Positions 17,736 to 28,364 of a stretch of DNA of 42,687 nucleotides are shown here, in pieces. The DNA lies in contig JAJXWA010000019.1 in assembly GCA_021781795.1 (NCBI GenBank), forward strand, positions 1-42,687, in the 5' to 3' direction. The DNA comes from Acidobacteriota bacterium. Its GTDB lineage: Bacteria > Acidobacteriota > Terriglobia > Terriglobales > Acidobacteriaceae. Position numbers and translations under genes: made by a program. Every line of letters begins with the position of its first letter. Position 1 is the first letter of the stretch. Below the pieces are notes generated by a model that did no database searches, was not told the DNA's origin, and saw only the letters and a program-made list of their open reading frames with translations.

Positions 17736-19379
17736 ATGAGTTGTCTGCGCGTCCGGTCCGGCCTTCTTTTTGCTTCTCTGTCCGCTCTGCTGGCATCCGC
17801 GCTGGCGGTTCCATCCAACTGCCAAGGCGAGTCGCAAGCCGTGCGCCAGCAGGTCGCACGCGTCGCGCATGGCGATGAGAATGGTCCCTTCCGTCCCGAC
17901 TGGAATTCACTCGCCGCGTATCGCGTTCCTGCCTGGTATCGCGACGCCAAGTTCGGTATTTTCATTCACTGGGGCGTCTACTCCGTTCCGGCATTCGGAA
18001 ACGAATGGTATCCGCGCAACATGTACATCCAGGGTACGCCGGAGTACCAGCATCAGGTCGCGACCTACGGGTTGGAGTCAAAGTTTGGCTACAAGGATTT
18101 CATTCCGATGTTCACGGCCGAGCACTTCGACCCCGATGCGTGGGTCGATCTCTTCGCGCGCGCCGGTGCTCGCTACATCGTCCCCGTGGCCGAGCATTGC
18201 GATGGATTCGCGATGTATGACTCCAGCATCACCCGCTGGAACGCCGCGAAGATGGGTCCAGATCGCGACATTGTGGGCGCGCTGGAGCAAGCCACCCGCA
18301 AGCGCGGCCTGCGCTTCGGAGTCTCCTCGCATCGCGCCGAGCACTGGTGGTGGTACGACGGCGGCATGCAGTTTGATTCCGACGTCCGCAATCCCGCTTT
18401 CGCTGATCTCTACGGCCCCGCGCAGCCCCGCACGCTGCTCGGTGACGATAACGCCAAAGAGCCAGACCCGAATCACCTCGAGCGCTGGCTCCCGCCGGAC
18501 AAGGCGTTCCTCGATGACTGGCTCGCGCGCAGCAGTGAACTCGTCGACAAGTACCACCCTGACTTCATGTACTTCGACTGGTGGATTGGCCAGCCCGCCT
18601 TTCAGCCCTATCTCAGGAGGTTTGCCGCGTACTACTACAACCGTGCCGTCGCACGAAAGCAGGGCGTCGTCCTCACCTACAAGGATTACGATTTCCCCGC
18701 GAACACCGCGGTGCTCGATGTGGAGCGCGGCAAACTCGACGCTCTGAACCTTCTTCCATGGCAGACCGATACCTCGGTCAGCATCCACTCCTGGGGATAC
18801 GTGAACAATGACTCGTATCGCAGCGCCGCTTCGCTCATCGGCGAACTCGTGGATGTAGTCAGCAAGAACGGCAACCTGCTGCTCAACGTTGGCCCCAAGC
18901 CGGACGGCACCATCCCGCAAGAGGCACAGACGATTCTGCTGAAGATGGGACGCTGGCTCGAGACTAACGGCGAGGCTATCTACGGCTCGCGCCCGTGGCT
19001 GCTCTACGGTGAAGGTCCAACGACCGTAAAGAGCCATGCCCTCTACACCGATCAGCAGCAGTTCACGCCGGAAGACATTCGATTTACCACGCACAACGGC
19101 GCACTCTACGCCATCGCGCTCGGCTGGCCCGCGGCCGGCGAGCTGCGCATCCACACGCTGTGGCAGGGCACGCCGTATCTCGATGGGCCTATCTGCTCCG
19201 TTCAAATGCTCGGTTCAGCGAACACGCTCGCAGCAGAACAGCGCAGCGACGGCTTGCATATTCAACTTCCCTCCAAAGCACCAGACGAGCCTGCCTATGT
19301 CTTTCGCATCCTCACGAAAGATGCCAGCGGCACGTGCGATGGCAAGTCATTCGCTACACCGGGTCAGACGGCAGAGTAG
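17736..19379 (+). CDS. GH29 alpha-L-fucosidase (second copy), secreted
   Basis: A 547-residue retaining alpha-L-fucosidase with a Sec signal (residues 1-25 or so) rather than the Tat signal of the first copy. Family blocks are KFGIFIHWGVYSVPAF (72-87), VAEHCDGFAMYDS (151-163) and the nucleophile D281 in MYFDWWIG. NGNLLLNVGPKPDG and a C-terminal beta domain follow. The two GH29 proteins share the core blocks but differ widely in loops and termini, so this is an old paralogue pair rather than a recent duplication. The longer loop (about 205-255) suggests a different fucosyl context. The ATG has no good ribosome-binding site, but TGCTAGCGT just upstream could be an extended -10. It lies 92 bases after GH42 and converges on the GH39-like gene. 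Confidence 0.92.
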   Translation: MSCLRVRSGLLFASLSALLASALAVPSNCQGESQAVRQQVARVAHGDENGPFRPDWNSLAAYRVPAWYRDAKFGIFIHWGVYSVPAFGNEWYPRNMYIQGTPEYQHQVATYGLESKFGYKDFIPMFTAEHFDPDAWVDLFARAGARYIVPVAEHCDGFAMYDSSITRWNAAKMGPDRDIVGALEQATRKRGLRFGVSSHRAEHWWWYDGGMQFDSDVRNPAFADLYGPAQPRTLLGDDNAKEPDPNHLERWLPPDKAFLDDWLARSSELVDKYHPDFMYFDWWIGQPAFQPYLRRFAAYYYNRAVARKQGVVLTYKDYDFPANTAVLDVERGKLDALNLLPWQTDTSVSIHSWGYVNNDSYRSAASLIGELVDVVSKNGNLLLNVGPKPDGTIPQEAQTILLKMGRWLETNGEAIYGSRPWLLYGEGPTTVKSHALYTDQQQFTPEDIRFTTHNGALYAIALGWPAAGELRIHTLWQGTPYLDGPICSVQMLGSANTLAAEQRSDGLHIQLPSKAPDEPAYVFRILTKDASGTCDGKSFATPGQTAE

Positions 19380-19383
19380 GCGC

Positions 19384-20877
19384 CTACTTTGCCGTCAACG
19401 CCGCCACCCCAAACGGCGGCAGCGTCAGCGTCTTGCCCTCCCAGGCGCTCACATGGGGTTCCACGCCCTCGGCAGCAACGCGAAGATCGCTGTGCACAAA
19501 CTCCGCAGGCAGGTCTACAGAGATTGCGCGGTCGCGCTTGTTCACCAGCAGCAGACTCTTGCCTGCCGTCCCCTCCAGCGCCTGCACGTCGATATCGCTG
19601 CCAAGAAAGCGCGTCTGCGCCATCTGGTCTCCCGTGTGCGTCGCATCATGCAGCACTCGCAGCACCTCAAAGCGCGCATTCGGCTTGCCGGTTTTCCAGT
19701 CCACCATCGTCACGCTGGGGAACTGCGACGGAAAGCCAACCAGTTGCGACTCGCCCACCACGTCGATGCCCTGCTTGGCAGCTTCGAGAAAGATGTAGGC
19801 AAACATCGCGCCTGACGCATTCCAGTAGGCCGCTGGAATCGGCGGGCCCGGATCGTAGGGATTGTCCGGATGCCAGTCCGTAGGAAGAATTGTGCCAACC
19901 TCATCCAGCGTCGTCTTCGTTTTCGGCGATAGCCGCTTGCGCATCAACTCGACAAATCGAATTGTGGTAATCAGCCGGTCCGCCTGATCGAAGAAGCTGT
20001 ACTGCCAATCCGCTGCCGTCTGCTCACGCGTCGGAATCGCGTAGAAGTGGTACGAGATCATGTCCAGAGGAATGCCGGGCTGGTGATGGCTGTGGTCCAG
20101 AAAATACTCCACCATCGCGGGATTCCGTTCAGGGAATGCCATCGCCAATCCCACAAACTTCATCGCTGGGTCCATTTTGTGTAGCGGCGCAACAATCGCA
20201 TCGTAACGCTGCACATACTGCTCCGGCGTCGGCTGGTGCTCCACATCAATCTCGTTGAAGACCTCCCAGTAAGGAATCTTGAAGTGATACCCGGACTCGT
20301 GCCACTTGCCCAACTCATCCTTAAAGCCGCCCTGGGTATACCACGCGGCCACCCGCGCGTAATAGTCGGCCAGCTCGGCGCAACTCGGGTCGCGCAGATT
20401 TTTGCCCTGCGTGTAGTCCCATGTGAGCTTGTCCGGGTCCTCAGGATAGGTCACCGGCTTCGGCGTCTTGTACATCCATGCAGGATTGGTGCTGAGACTG
20501 AAGATGAAGTCCTGCCCTTTAGTGGCATTCAGAAAGTCCAGAACAATCGGATCGATGGCGCTGAAATCCCAGAAGGTCTCGTTCGCAGTGGGCGGCTGCA
20601 ATTCGGCCACCGCCAGCTTGGGATAGGGATGCCATGCCGCATAGCGGACCATGTCCGCACCCAGTTGCTGCAACGCCGCAAAGGTTGTGTCGTGGATCGG
20701 CGAGCCGCGCCGCAGCATGGGATTCACCACCATCTGCAGCGTCGGCGTTGTCTTGAGCGGCTGCGTCTTCGCCCAGTCCACCTTCACAGCGATGGGCTTC
20801 CCGGGCGTGCCTTCTTGCGCTGCGGCTATGCCAGCAGCAATGCCCAGAGCAAGTAGAATTGCGCTCAGTCGCTTCAC
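19384..20877 (-). CDS. GH39-like clan GH-A glycoside hydrolase, secreted
   Basis: A 497-residue TIM-barrel hydrolase with a Sec signal (residues 1-20, ending AAAQ). It starts at GTG with GGAG about 10 bases upstream. The acid/base glutamate is E209 in WEVFNEID and the predicted nucleophile E326 in TTLDEVGT. DMISYHFYA (about 272-280) is a typical strand-6 motif, and a short beta domain ends with GVAALTAK. The overall pattern fits GH39 (beta-xylosidases, alpha-L-iduronidases and enzymes acting on arabinopyranose or galactose in plant glycans). I treat it as GH39-like because the family call is by pattern only. It has its own promoter at 20936-20964, and its stop is 4 bases from the convergent GH29 stop. 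Confidence 0.72.
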   Translation of the reverse strand: MKRLSAILLALGIAAGIAAAQEGTPGKPIAVKVDWAKTQPLKTTPTLQMVVNPMLRRGSPIHDTTFAALQQLGADMVRYAAWHPYPKLAVAELQPPTANETFWDFSAIDPIVLDFLNATKGQDFIFSLSTNPAWMYKTPKPVTYPEDPDKLTWDYTQGKNLRDPSCAELADYYARVAAWYTQGGFKDELGKWHESGYHFKIPYWEVFNEIDVEHQPTPEQYVQRYDAIVAPLHKMDPAMKFVGLAMAFPERNPAMVEYFLDHSHHQPGIPLDMISYHFYAIPTREQTAADWQYSFFDQADRLITTIRFVELMRKRLSPKTKTTLDEVGTILPTDWHPDNPYDPGPPIPAAYWNASGAMFAYIFLEAAKQGIDVVGESQLVGFPSQFPSVTMVDWKTGKPNARFEVLRVLHDATHTGDQMAQTRFLGSDIDVQALEGTAGKSLLLVNKRDRAISVDLPAEFVHSDLRVAAEGVEPHVSAWEGKTLTLPPFGVAALTAK

Positions 20878-20935
20878 GTCGATTCATCTCCTTGTTTGCC
20901 CAGCTCACATGCGCTCTAAAGATTTCCTATACCGA

Positions 20936-20964
20936 TTCTCTGCACAATCCACAAGCAGGTTGTG
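20936..20964 (-). promoter_or_regulatory. Promoter of the GH39-like gene
   Basis: Minus-strand TTGTGG (20959-20964), a 17-base spacer, then TATAGG (20936-20941). The expected start of transcription is near 20929, giving a leader of about 50 bases that contains the GGAG ribosome-binding site. Confidence 0.5.
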
Positions 20965-21032
20965 CTGCCGTCATGGGCGCCTCTTCGCAATTCCGTTAGA
21001 GATTCCTTCGCTGCCATGCTGCATCTGCCGCA

Positions 21033-21064
21033 AAAGCAGAGCGGCCACCCCGAAGGGTGGCCGC
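21033..21064 (-). terminator. rpsA terminator (UUCG-loop hairpin)
   Basis: A perfect 10-bp GC-rich stem (21041-21050 with 21055-21064) closes a 4-base loop that reads TTCG on the minus strand, an exceptionally stable tetraloop. A short broken T-tract (TCTGCTTTT) follows. It lies just downstream of the rpsA stop. Confidence 0.75.
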
Positions 21065-21092
21065 TGCGTGCAGTGTTGCCTGGCAGAGCGCC

Positions 21093-23003
<1,911 letters not shown>

Positions 23004-23265
23004 GGTGACAGCTCCGCGATTCCATGCTCAGGCGCGACTGGCTTCATTGCGTCCAAGCAACTCCTGCGCCTCGCGCCTTGGCGGCACCGAGCACTGGAAG
23101 CCTACACCCCGTCCGCGCTGCATCGCGTCGTCTGGAAGACTCCAAAGAGACAATCGTCCGCGCCAGTTCGACCGGCGATTTGGGGGCGACTCGTCTCCTT
23201 GGGAAACACCAGGCCCGCAACGGCTGGCGGGAGGGCGGCCGCAGCTTCCCGCTGGAATCTGGGCA

Positions 23266-23293
23266 GGAGGCTACTCTCCAAAGTGTAGCCTCC
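23266..23293. repeat. Perfect 9-bp inverted repeat overlapping the rpsA -10 region
   Basis: GGAGGCTAC (23266-23274) and GTAGCCTCC (23285-23293) are exact reverse complements separated by 10 bases. The right arm overlaps the -10 hexamer and the left arm covers the expected transcription start. It could be an operator, or a partial hairpin at the mRNA 5' end. Confidence 0.6.
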
Positions 23294-23311
23294 CTCAGTT
23301 TCCTCCGTCAA
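23282..23311 (-). promoter_or_regulatory. rpsA promoter
   Basis: Minus-strand TTGACG (23306-23311), an 18-base spacer, then TACACT (23282-23287). Transcription would start near 23275, leaving a leader of about 270 bases before the rpsA ATG, long enough for autoregulatory structure. Confidence 0.6.
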
Positions 23312-23464
23312 TGCAACAGCTTGCCCGCCCACGCGGAACACGAGTACGAGACTGAGATTCATCTGCACAAGATTTGCAGCATTCTCCGGCTTCACCTGCA
23401 GCTTTCAGCCGACAGATCTCTTCGCACCCTGCGTCTTGCGCCCATGAGTGCGCACCGCACCCTC

Positions 23465-23470
23465 TATACT
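23465..23470 (+). promoter_or_regulatory. -10 element for the HIT-family gene
   Basis: TATACT on the plus strand, 21 bases before the ATG at 23492. No good -35 is seen at 16-18 bases. Its position argues against an in-frame ATG at 23444, which would lie upstream of the promoter. Confidence 0.4.
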
Positions 23471-23491
23471 GAGACGCAACGGTTTGCACCC

Positions 23492-24055
23492 ATGGACTTT
23501 CTCTGGACTCCCTGGCGCTACACGTATGTCACCACAGCCGATGAGAACCCGCGGCCCGGAGTGCCTGCCGCCCTCGCAGCATGGCCCGGCAACACCGGCT
23601 GCGTCTTCTGCAACCTGATTGCCGCCACCGACTACGCCATTGCGCAGGGGATGGACCGCGACACCGCCGAAGCTGCCTCCTGCCTCGTCCTCCGCGGAAC
23701 TCATTGCTACGTCTGCCTGAATGCGTATCCGTACACGTCGGGCCACGTGATGATCCTGCCGTACGCGCATCTTGACCGGCTTGGCCTTCTGCCGCGCGAG
23801 ACCGCCCACGAGATGATGGATCTGGCGCAGCGCACCGAGCAGGTGTTGCAGGAGCTTTATCGCCCGCAGGGCTTGAACTTTGGCATGAATCTGGGCCGCG
23901 CCGCGGGAGCGGGTGTCGCAGGTCATCTGCACTTGCACGCTCTGCCGCGCTGGGCCGGCGACACCAACTTCATGACCACCGTGGCCGAGACCCGCGTTCT
24001 GCCAGAAGATTTGCAGACCACATGGCAGCGCCTGCGGACGGCGTTCGCGAAGTAG
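23492..24055 (+). CDS. HIT-family hydrolase/Ap4A phosphorylase-like protein
   Basis: A 187-residue cytoplasmic nucleotide-binding protein of the histidine triad superfamily. It opens with MDFLWTPWRYTYV, has a CVFC pair (C37, C40) that probably helps bind zinc, and carries the triad H145-x-H147-x-H149 in GHLHLHALPRW. The following WAGDTNFM block is shared with the actinobacterial Ap4A phosphorylase type (Rv2613c), so phosphorolysis or hydrolysis of diadenosine polyphosphates is the likely reaction. The start at 23492 fits the family N-terminus and a TATACT element 21 bases upstream. It is divergent from rpsA and convergent with rmuC. Confidence 0.9.
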   Translation: MDFLWTPWRYTYVTTADENPRPGVPAALAAWPGNTGCVFCNLIAATDYAIAQGMDRDTAEAASCLVLRGTHCYVCLNAYPYTSGHVMILPYAHLDRLGLLPRETAHEMMDLAQRTEQVLQELYRPQGLNFGMNLGRAAGAGVAGHLHLHALPRWAGDTNFMTTVAETRVLPEDLQTTWQRLRTAFAK

Positions 24056-24083
24056 CGCTGCAAAAAAGAACCTGCCAGCAGCT

Positions 24084-25553
24084 TTAGTTCGGCTCGCCCG
24101 CGGCGGACTGCCCTTCTTCCGCTTCTGCCGCAAGTTCCAGCAAGGGCTCGTCTACATCCGCGCGGTCAAGCAGCGTCTTGGGAATCGCCTTGCTGCTGCG
24201 AATGCCGAGCTTCTTGAGCATCTCCACCTGGCGCACCAGGTTGCCGGGCCCTTCCGAGAGCTTTTTCACCGCTGCCGCGTACGACTGGTCCGCCGCGCGC
24301 AGCCCCTTGCCGATAGCCTCAAGATCGATGGCGAAGCCGACAAACTTCTCGTAGAGCGCCGTTCCGCGCTCCATCACATCTTGCACGCTGCGCGCCTGCA
24401 ACTCCTGCTGCCAAAGCACATGCACAATGCGAATGACATACAGCAGCGTCGTTGGACCTACCAGCAGAATGCCCTGCTTGTAGGCATCGGCCCAGAGGTC
24501 AGGGTCGTTTTGCAGCGCAAGTAGAAACGCCGGCTCAATCGGAACAAACATGACGACAAAGTCTGGGGCTTCCACGCCGGGCAGACGATGGTAGCCCGCA
24601 TTGGCGAGCCCCGTGATGTGCCCGCGCACGCTGGCCAGATGCGCCCTCAGCGCCGTCTTGCGCGCTTCTTCGTCCGTCGCGCTCACGCAGTCCGTATACG
24701 CAGTCAGCGACACCTTGGAATCGATGACCAGATTGCGGCCACCCGGCAAAAACACAATCACGTCCGTGCGCACCGACCGCGTTCGTCCACCATCCTCGCC
24801 CTCGATGCCCGCAAACGATTGCTGGAAGCTGTACTGCTCACCCTCGCGCAGACCGGCCTTGTCGAGCAGATCGCGCAGAATGAACTCACCCCAGTCGCCC
24901 TGCGCCTTGGCTGAGCCACGCAGCGCCGTGGTCAGATTGCGCGCCTCGGAGGCGAGTTGCTGATTCATGCTGTTGAGATTGCCGATCAGAGCCTGCAGCG
25001 TGGCCACGCCAGTTTTGGAATCCGTCTGCGCCTCTTCAACCTTCTTGCGGAAGCCCTCAATTTGCTCACGCAGCGGTTGCAACTCCTTCTGGCTCGCTTC
25101 CGAGAAGGACTTCGACTTCTGCTCCAGAATGTCCGCCGCAAGCGCCTGGAATTGATTAGCAAGCGCCGCGCGGGCATCATCCAGCAGCGCAACCTTTTCC
25201 TGAAGGGCCTTCTGCTCCGCCTTCAGCGCAGATTCGAGACTGGCAATCTGTGCCGTGAGTGCACGTTCGGTCTGCACCTTCTCATCCAGCAGCGTCCGCA
25301 GATCGTCGCGCTCTTTGGTCCGCTGGCCGATCATCACTTCCCGCTCCCCCGCCAGCGCCTGAAAGCCAGCCCTCGCATTGGACTCAGCCTGCGCATCGGC
25401 AAGCTGCCTTTGCACAGCCGCCGACGCCTGGGCAGCATCGGCCGCTTTCTGCTCCAGCAATGCTTTCTCCGCTGCGGCAGCGCGGCCGCGCACTGCGAAA
25501 CCCAACAAAAATCCCACGACGAGTGCCCCTGCGGCGATCACAGCTTCCAGCAT
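24084..25553 (-). CDS. rmuC: RmuC-family DNA recombination protein
   Basis: A 489-residue protein. An N-terminal membrane anchor (residues 1-22, VIAAGALVVGFLLGFAV) is followed by a long Ala/Gln/Glu/Lys-rich coiled coil (about 25-195). The conserved RmuC nuclease-like core follows (about 205-400), with KAQGDWGEFILRDLL, DVIVFLPGGRNLVIDSKVSL and DFVVMFVPIEPAF. The family limits recombination at inverted repeats in E. coli; biochemical activity is not firmly established. The start at 25553 begins the anchor helix with GAGGG about 9 bases upstream. The C-terminal tail (about 465-489) is acidic and probably disordered. Confidence 0.93.
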   Translation of the reverse strand: MLEAVIAAGALVVGFLLGFAVRGRAAAAEKALLEQKAADAAQASAAVQRQLADAQAESNARAGFQALAGEREVMIGQRTKERDDLRTLLDEKVQTERALTAQIASLESALKAEQKALQEKVALLDDARAALANQFQALAADILEQKSKSFSEASQKELQPLREQIEGFRKKVEEAQTDSKTGVATLQALIGNLNSMNQQLASEARNLTTALRGSAKAQGDWGEFILRDLLDKAGLREGEQYSFQQSFAGIEGEDGGRTRSVRTDVIVFLPGGRNLVIDSKVSLTAYTDCVSATDEEARKTALRAHLASVRGHITGLANAGYHRLPGVEAPDFVVMFVPIEPAFLLALQNDPDLWADAYKQGILLVGPTTLLYVIRIVHVLWQQELQARSVQDVMERGTALYEKFVGFAIDLEAIGKGLRAADQSYAAAVKKLSEGPGNLVRQVEMLKKLGIRSSKAIPKTLLDRADVDEPLLELAAEAEEGQSAAGEPN

Positions 25554-25736
25554 CGGTCCGATTCCCTCTTCGCCTAATGTACGCCTTCGGGCCCTGTTCC
25601 GGAGAGCAAACCGGCAGCAGCACCAAACCCCGCCTTCCCACCCCTTAATATCCTGTCTTCTCGCTGCTTTACACACCCTCACCCGCCCGGTAGACTTGGA
25701 GTTTCGGGGCCATGCGCAATTTTTCTGGCGCGGTGG

Positions 25737-25766
25737 TTGTCATTCCCTGCCGTATGCCGGTATGGT
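25737..25766 (+). promoter_or_regulatory. Promoter of acpP-fabF
   Basis: TTGTCA (25737-25742), an 18-base spacer, then TATGGT (25761-25766). Transcription would begin near 25773, giving a leader of about 70 bases that includes AGGAG before the acpP ATG. Confidence 0.45.
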
Positions 25767-25840
25767 ATGTGGGCGGAATCAAAGGAATAGAAGTCCCGGA
25801 GACGATTCATCAGTTCCCAACAACACGAGGAGAAGCACGC

Positions 25841-26080
25841 ATGGCCGTAGATGAAAAAGTGAAACAGATTATCGTCGAGCAGCTTCAGGTGGACGAAGCC
25901 GAAGTGACACCCGGCGCGAGCTTCCAGGAAGACCTGGGCGCCGATTCGCTCGACGTGGTCGAGCTGGTGATGCAGTTTGAAGAAGCATTCGACCTTGAGA
26001 TTCCCGACGAGGACGCGGAGAAGATCAAGACTGTCAAAGACGCAATCGACTACATCGAGAAGAACGCGAAAGGCAAGTAA
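25841..26080 (+). CDS. acpP: Acyl carrier protein
   Basis: A 79-residue acidic acyl carrier protein of type II fatty-acid synthesis. The 4'-phosphopantetheine attachment serine is S36 in the invariant DLGADSLD block, and the helix after it ([20 protein letters not shown]) is standard. The start at 25841 has AGGAG 8 bases upstream and gives the normal family length. An in-frame ATG further upstream (25712) would span the promoter and is rejected. The stop TAA abuts the fabF start, so the two are cotranscribed. Confidence 0.98.
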   Translation: MAVDEKVKQIIVEQLQVDEAEVTPGASFQEDLGADSLDVVELVMQFEEAFDLEIPDEDAEKIKTVKDAIDYIEKNAKGK

Positions 26081-26083
26081 TTG

Positions 26084-27331
<1,248 letters not shown>

Positions 27332-27366
27332 TCAGCCCGCAGCCACACAGCCTTCTGGACCAAACA

Positions 27367-27405
27367 ACAACGGCGCCCATCTCCGCGATGCGCGCCGTTG
27401 TTTCT
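27367..27405. terminator. Bidirectional terminator between fabF and the Yip1 gene
   Basis: A 10-bp perfect stem (ACAACGGCGC at 27367-27376 with GCGCCGTTGT at 27392-27401). A short T-run (TTTCTC) follows on the plus strand, and on the minus strand the stem runs into TGTTGTTTG. It lies between the convergent stops at 27331 and 27428. Confidence 0.7.
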
Positions 27406-27427
27406 CATCCTGGTTCAGCAATGCAGA

Positions 27428-28186
27428 TCAGCCGAATACTGCAGCCCAGCCCACGCCAACCAGAACAAAAACCGCCCACCACCCGAAAACCGCGATGTAG
27501 CCGGAGCTGCGCTTGACGCCGGCAACGATGGCTGTGCCCATGCCCAGCAGCACCAGAGTCCAGATGGTTGTGACGTCGAGCGCGCTCGCCAGCTTGTAGA
27601 GGGCAGCGTTGGTCTCTGTCGGATTCAGAAATGCGCCGATGCTGGTGGGCGCAAAGTTGTTCAGGTTAAATGACTCTGGCGCAGCGCCCGCAAATAAAAC
27701 TACTGCGCCAAGAAGCGATTTGATGATCCCAGGCAGACCCGCGTACATCCATACCGCAAAGACAGACCCGTAGGTAGCCCTGCCGCCAAAGCCGAAGTTG
27801 ATGGTGCCCCACAGCCCCAGCGAACCCAGTGCCAGCACCGCAAGGATGAAGAGTGGCGATGCTGCAAAACTACCCTCCATCGAGTACTGCATGTATTTCA
27901 GCGTCGTATCGCGACGCTCCGGCGTAGCCTGTTCCAGTTGCTCTTCGGTTTTCGGGTTCTGGTGCACCGTGTTCTGCGCCACCTGCAGCCAGCCTACCTT
28001 CACTGTGATCGCGGCAAACAGCATGTAAGCAAAGAGCGAGGCAATCAGCAGCGGCATCCACCAGCTTCGATTGCCGCGCCTGATGTCTTCAAATGTTTTG
28101 GACGGCGCAGAGAAAATGCTGCCGACTCGCTGCCACTGCGTGAGGCCGGTCGCCGCTTCTGCGGGTTGAACCAGAGAATCACCCAT
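27428..28186 (-). CDS. Yip1-domain integral membrane protein
   Basis: A 252-residue polytopic membrane protein with about five hydrophobic segments (near 45-65, 110-130, 140-165, 175-195 and 210-250). The opening QRVGSIFSAPSKTFEDIRRG, followed by a tryptophan-rich first helix, is typical of bacterial Yip1/DUF1282 proteins. Their function in bacteria is unknown. The start at 28186 has AAAGG 8 bases upstream; longer in-frame starts lie within the leader. It carries its own likely promoter near 28304-28334 and is convergent with fabF. Confidence 0.8.
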   Translation of the reverse strand: MGDSLVQPAEAATGLTQWQRVGSIFSAPSKTFEDIRRGNRSWWMPLLIASLFAYMLFAAITVKVGWLQVAQNTVHQNPKTEEQLEQATPERRDTTLKYMQYSMEGSFAASPLFILAVLALGSLGLWGTINFGFGGRATYGSVFAVWMYAGLPGIIKSLLGAVVLFAGAAPESFNLNNFAPTSIGAFLNPTETNAALYKLASALDVTTIWTLVLLGMGTAIVAGVKRSSGYIAVFGWWAVFVLVGVGWAAVFG

Positions 28187-28243
28187 GCGTCTGCCTTTCT
28201 CGAATGTTGACTTCCCGTCCCTTCGCTTCGCGCTCCCATCGGT

Positions 28244-28266
28244 GGCTGCAATGCCACGCTGCAGCC
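28244..28266 (-). repeat. Hairpin in the leader of the Yip1 gene
   Basis: GGCTGCA (28244-28250) and TGCAGCC (28260-28266) form a perfect 7-bp stem with a 9-base loop, inside the transcribed leader. No T-run follows, so it is a leader structure rather than a terminator. Function unknown. Confidence 0.4.
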
Positions 28267-28303
28267 CCGGCAGCAATCAGAAAGGAGAATTCAATTCGCA
28301 AGG

Positions 28304-28334
28304 ATTGTATCGCCGGAGTGCGTCTCACGGACAA
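28304..28334 (-). promoter_or_regulatory. Candidate promoter of the Yip1 gene
   Basis: Minus-strand TTGTCC (28329-28334), a 19-base spacer, then TACAAT (28304-28309). The -10 is good and the spacer long. The leader would be about 110 bases. Confidence 0.4.
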
Positions 28335-28364
28335 GAAAATGGCAGGAATGCTGGCTGCAAGCGT

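Larger units (their letters stand above)
23004..23491. other. Divergent regulatory region between rpsA and the HIT gene
   Basis: A 488-base non-coding stretch. It holds the minus-strand rpsA promoter (23282-23311), a perfect inverted repeat across that promoter (23266-23293), about 270 bases of rpsA leader, and a plus-strand -10 for the HIT gene at 23465-23470. A 97-codon minus-strand open frame here spans the rpsA promoter and looks non-coding. Confidence 0.6.

Noticed and set aside
18078..19205. 375-codon minus-strand open frame opposite the second GH29
   Set aside because: Shadow of the fucosidase gene with no independent support.
23102..23395. 97-codon minus-strand open frame between rpsA and the HIT gene
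   Set aside because: It spans the predicted rpsA promoter and lacks a ribosome-binding site or recognisable motifs.
23444..23491. Upstream ATG for the HIT-family gene
   Set aside because: It lies before the TATACT -10 element, and the family N-terminus begins at 23492.
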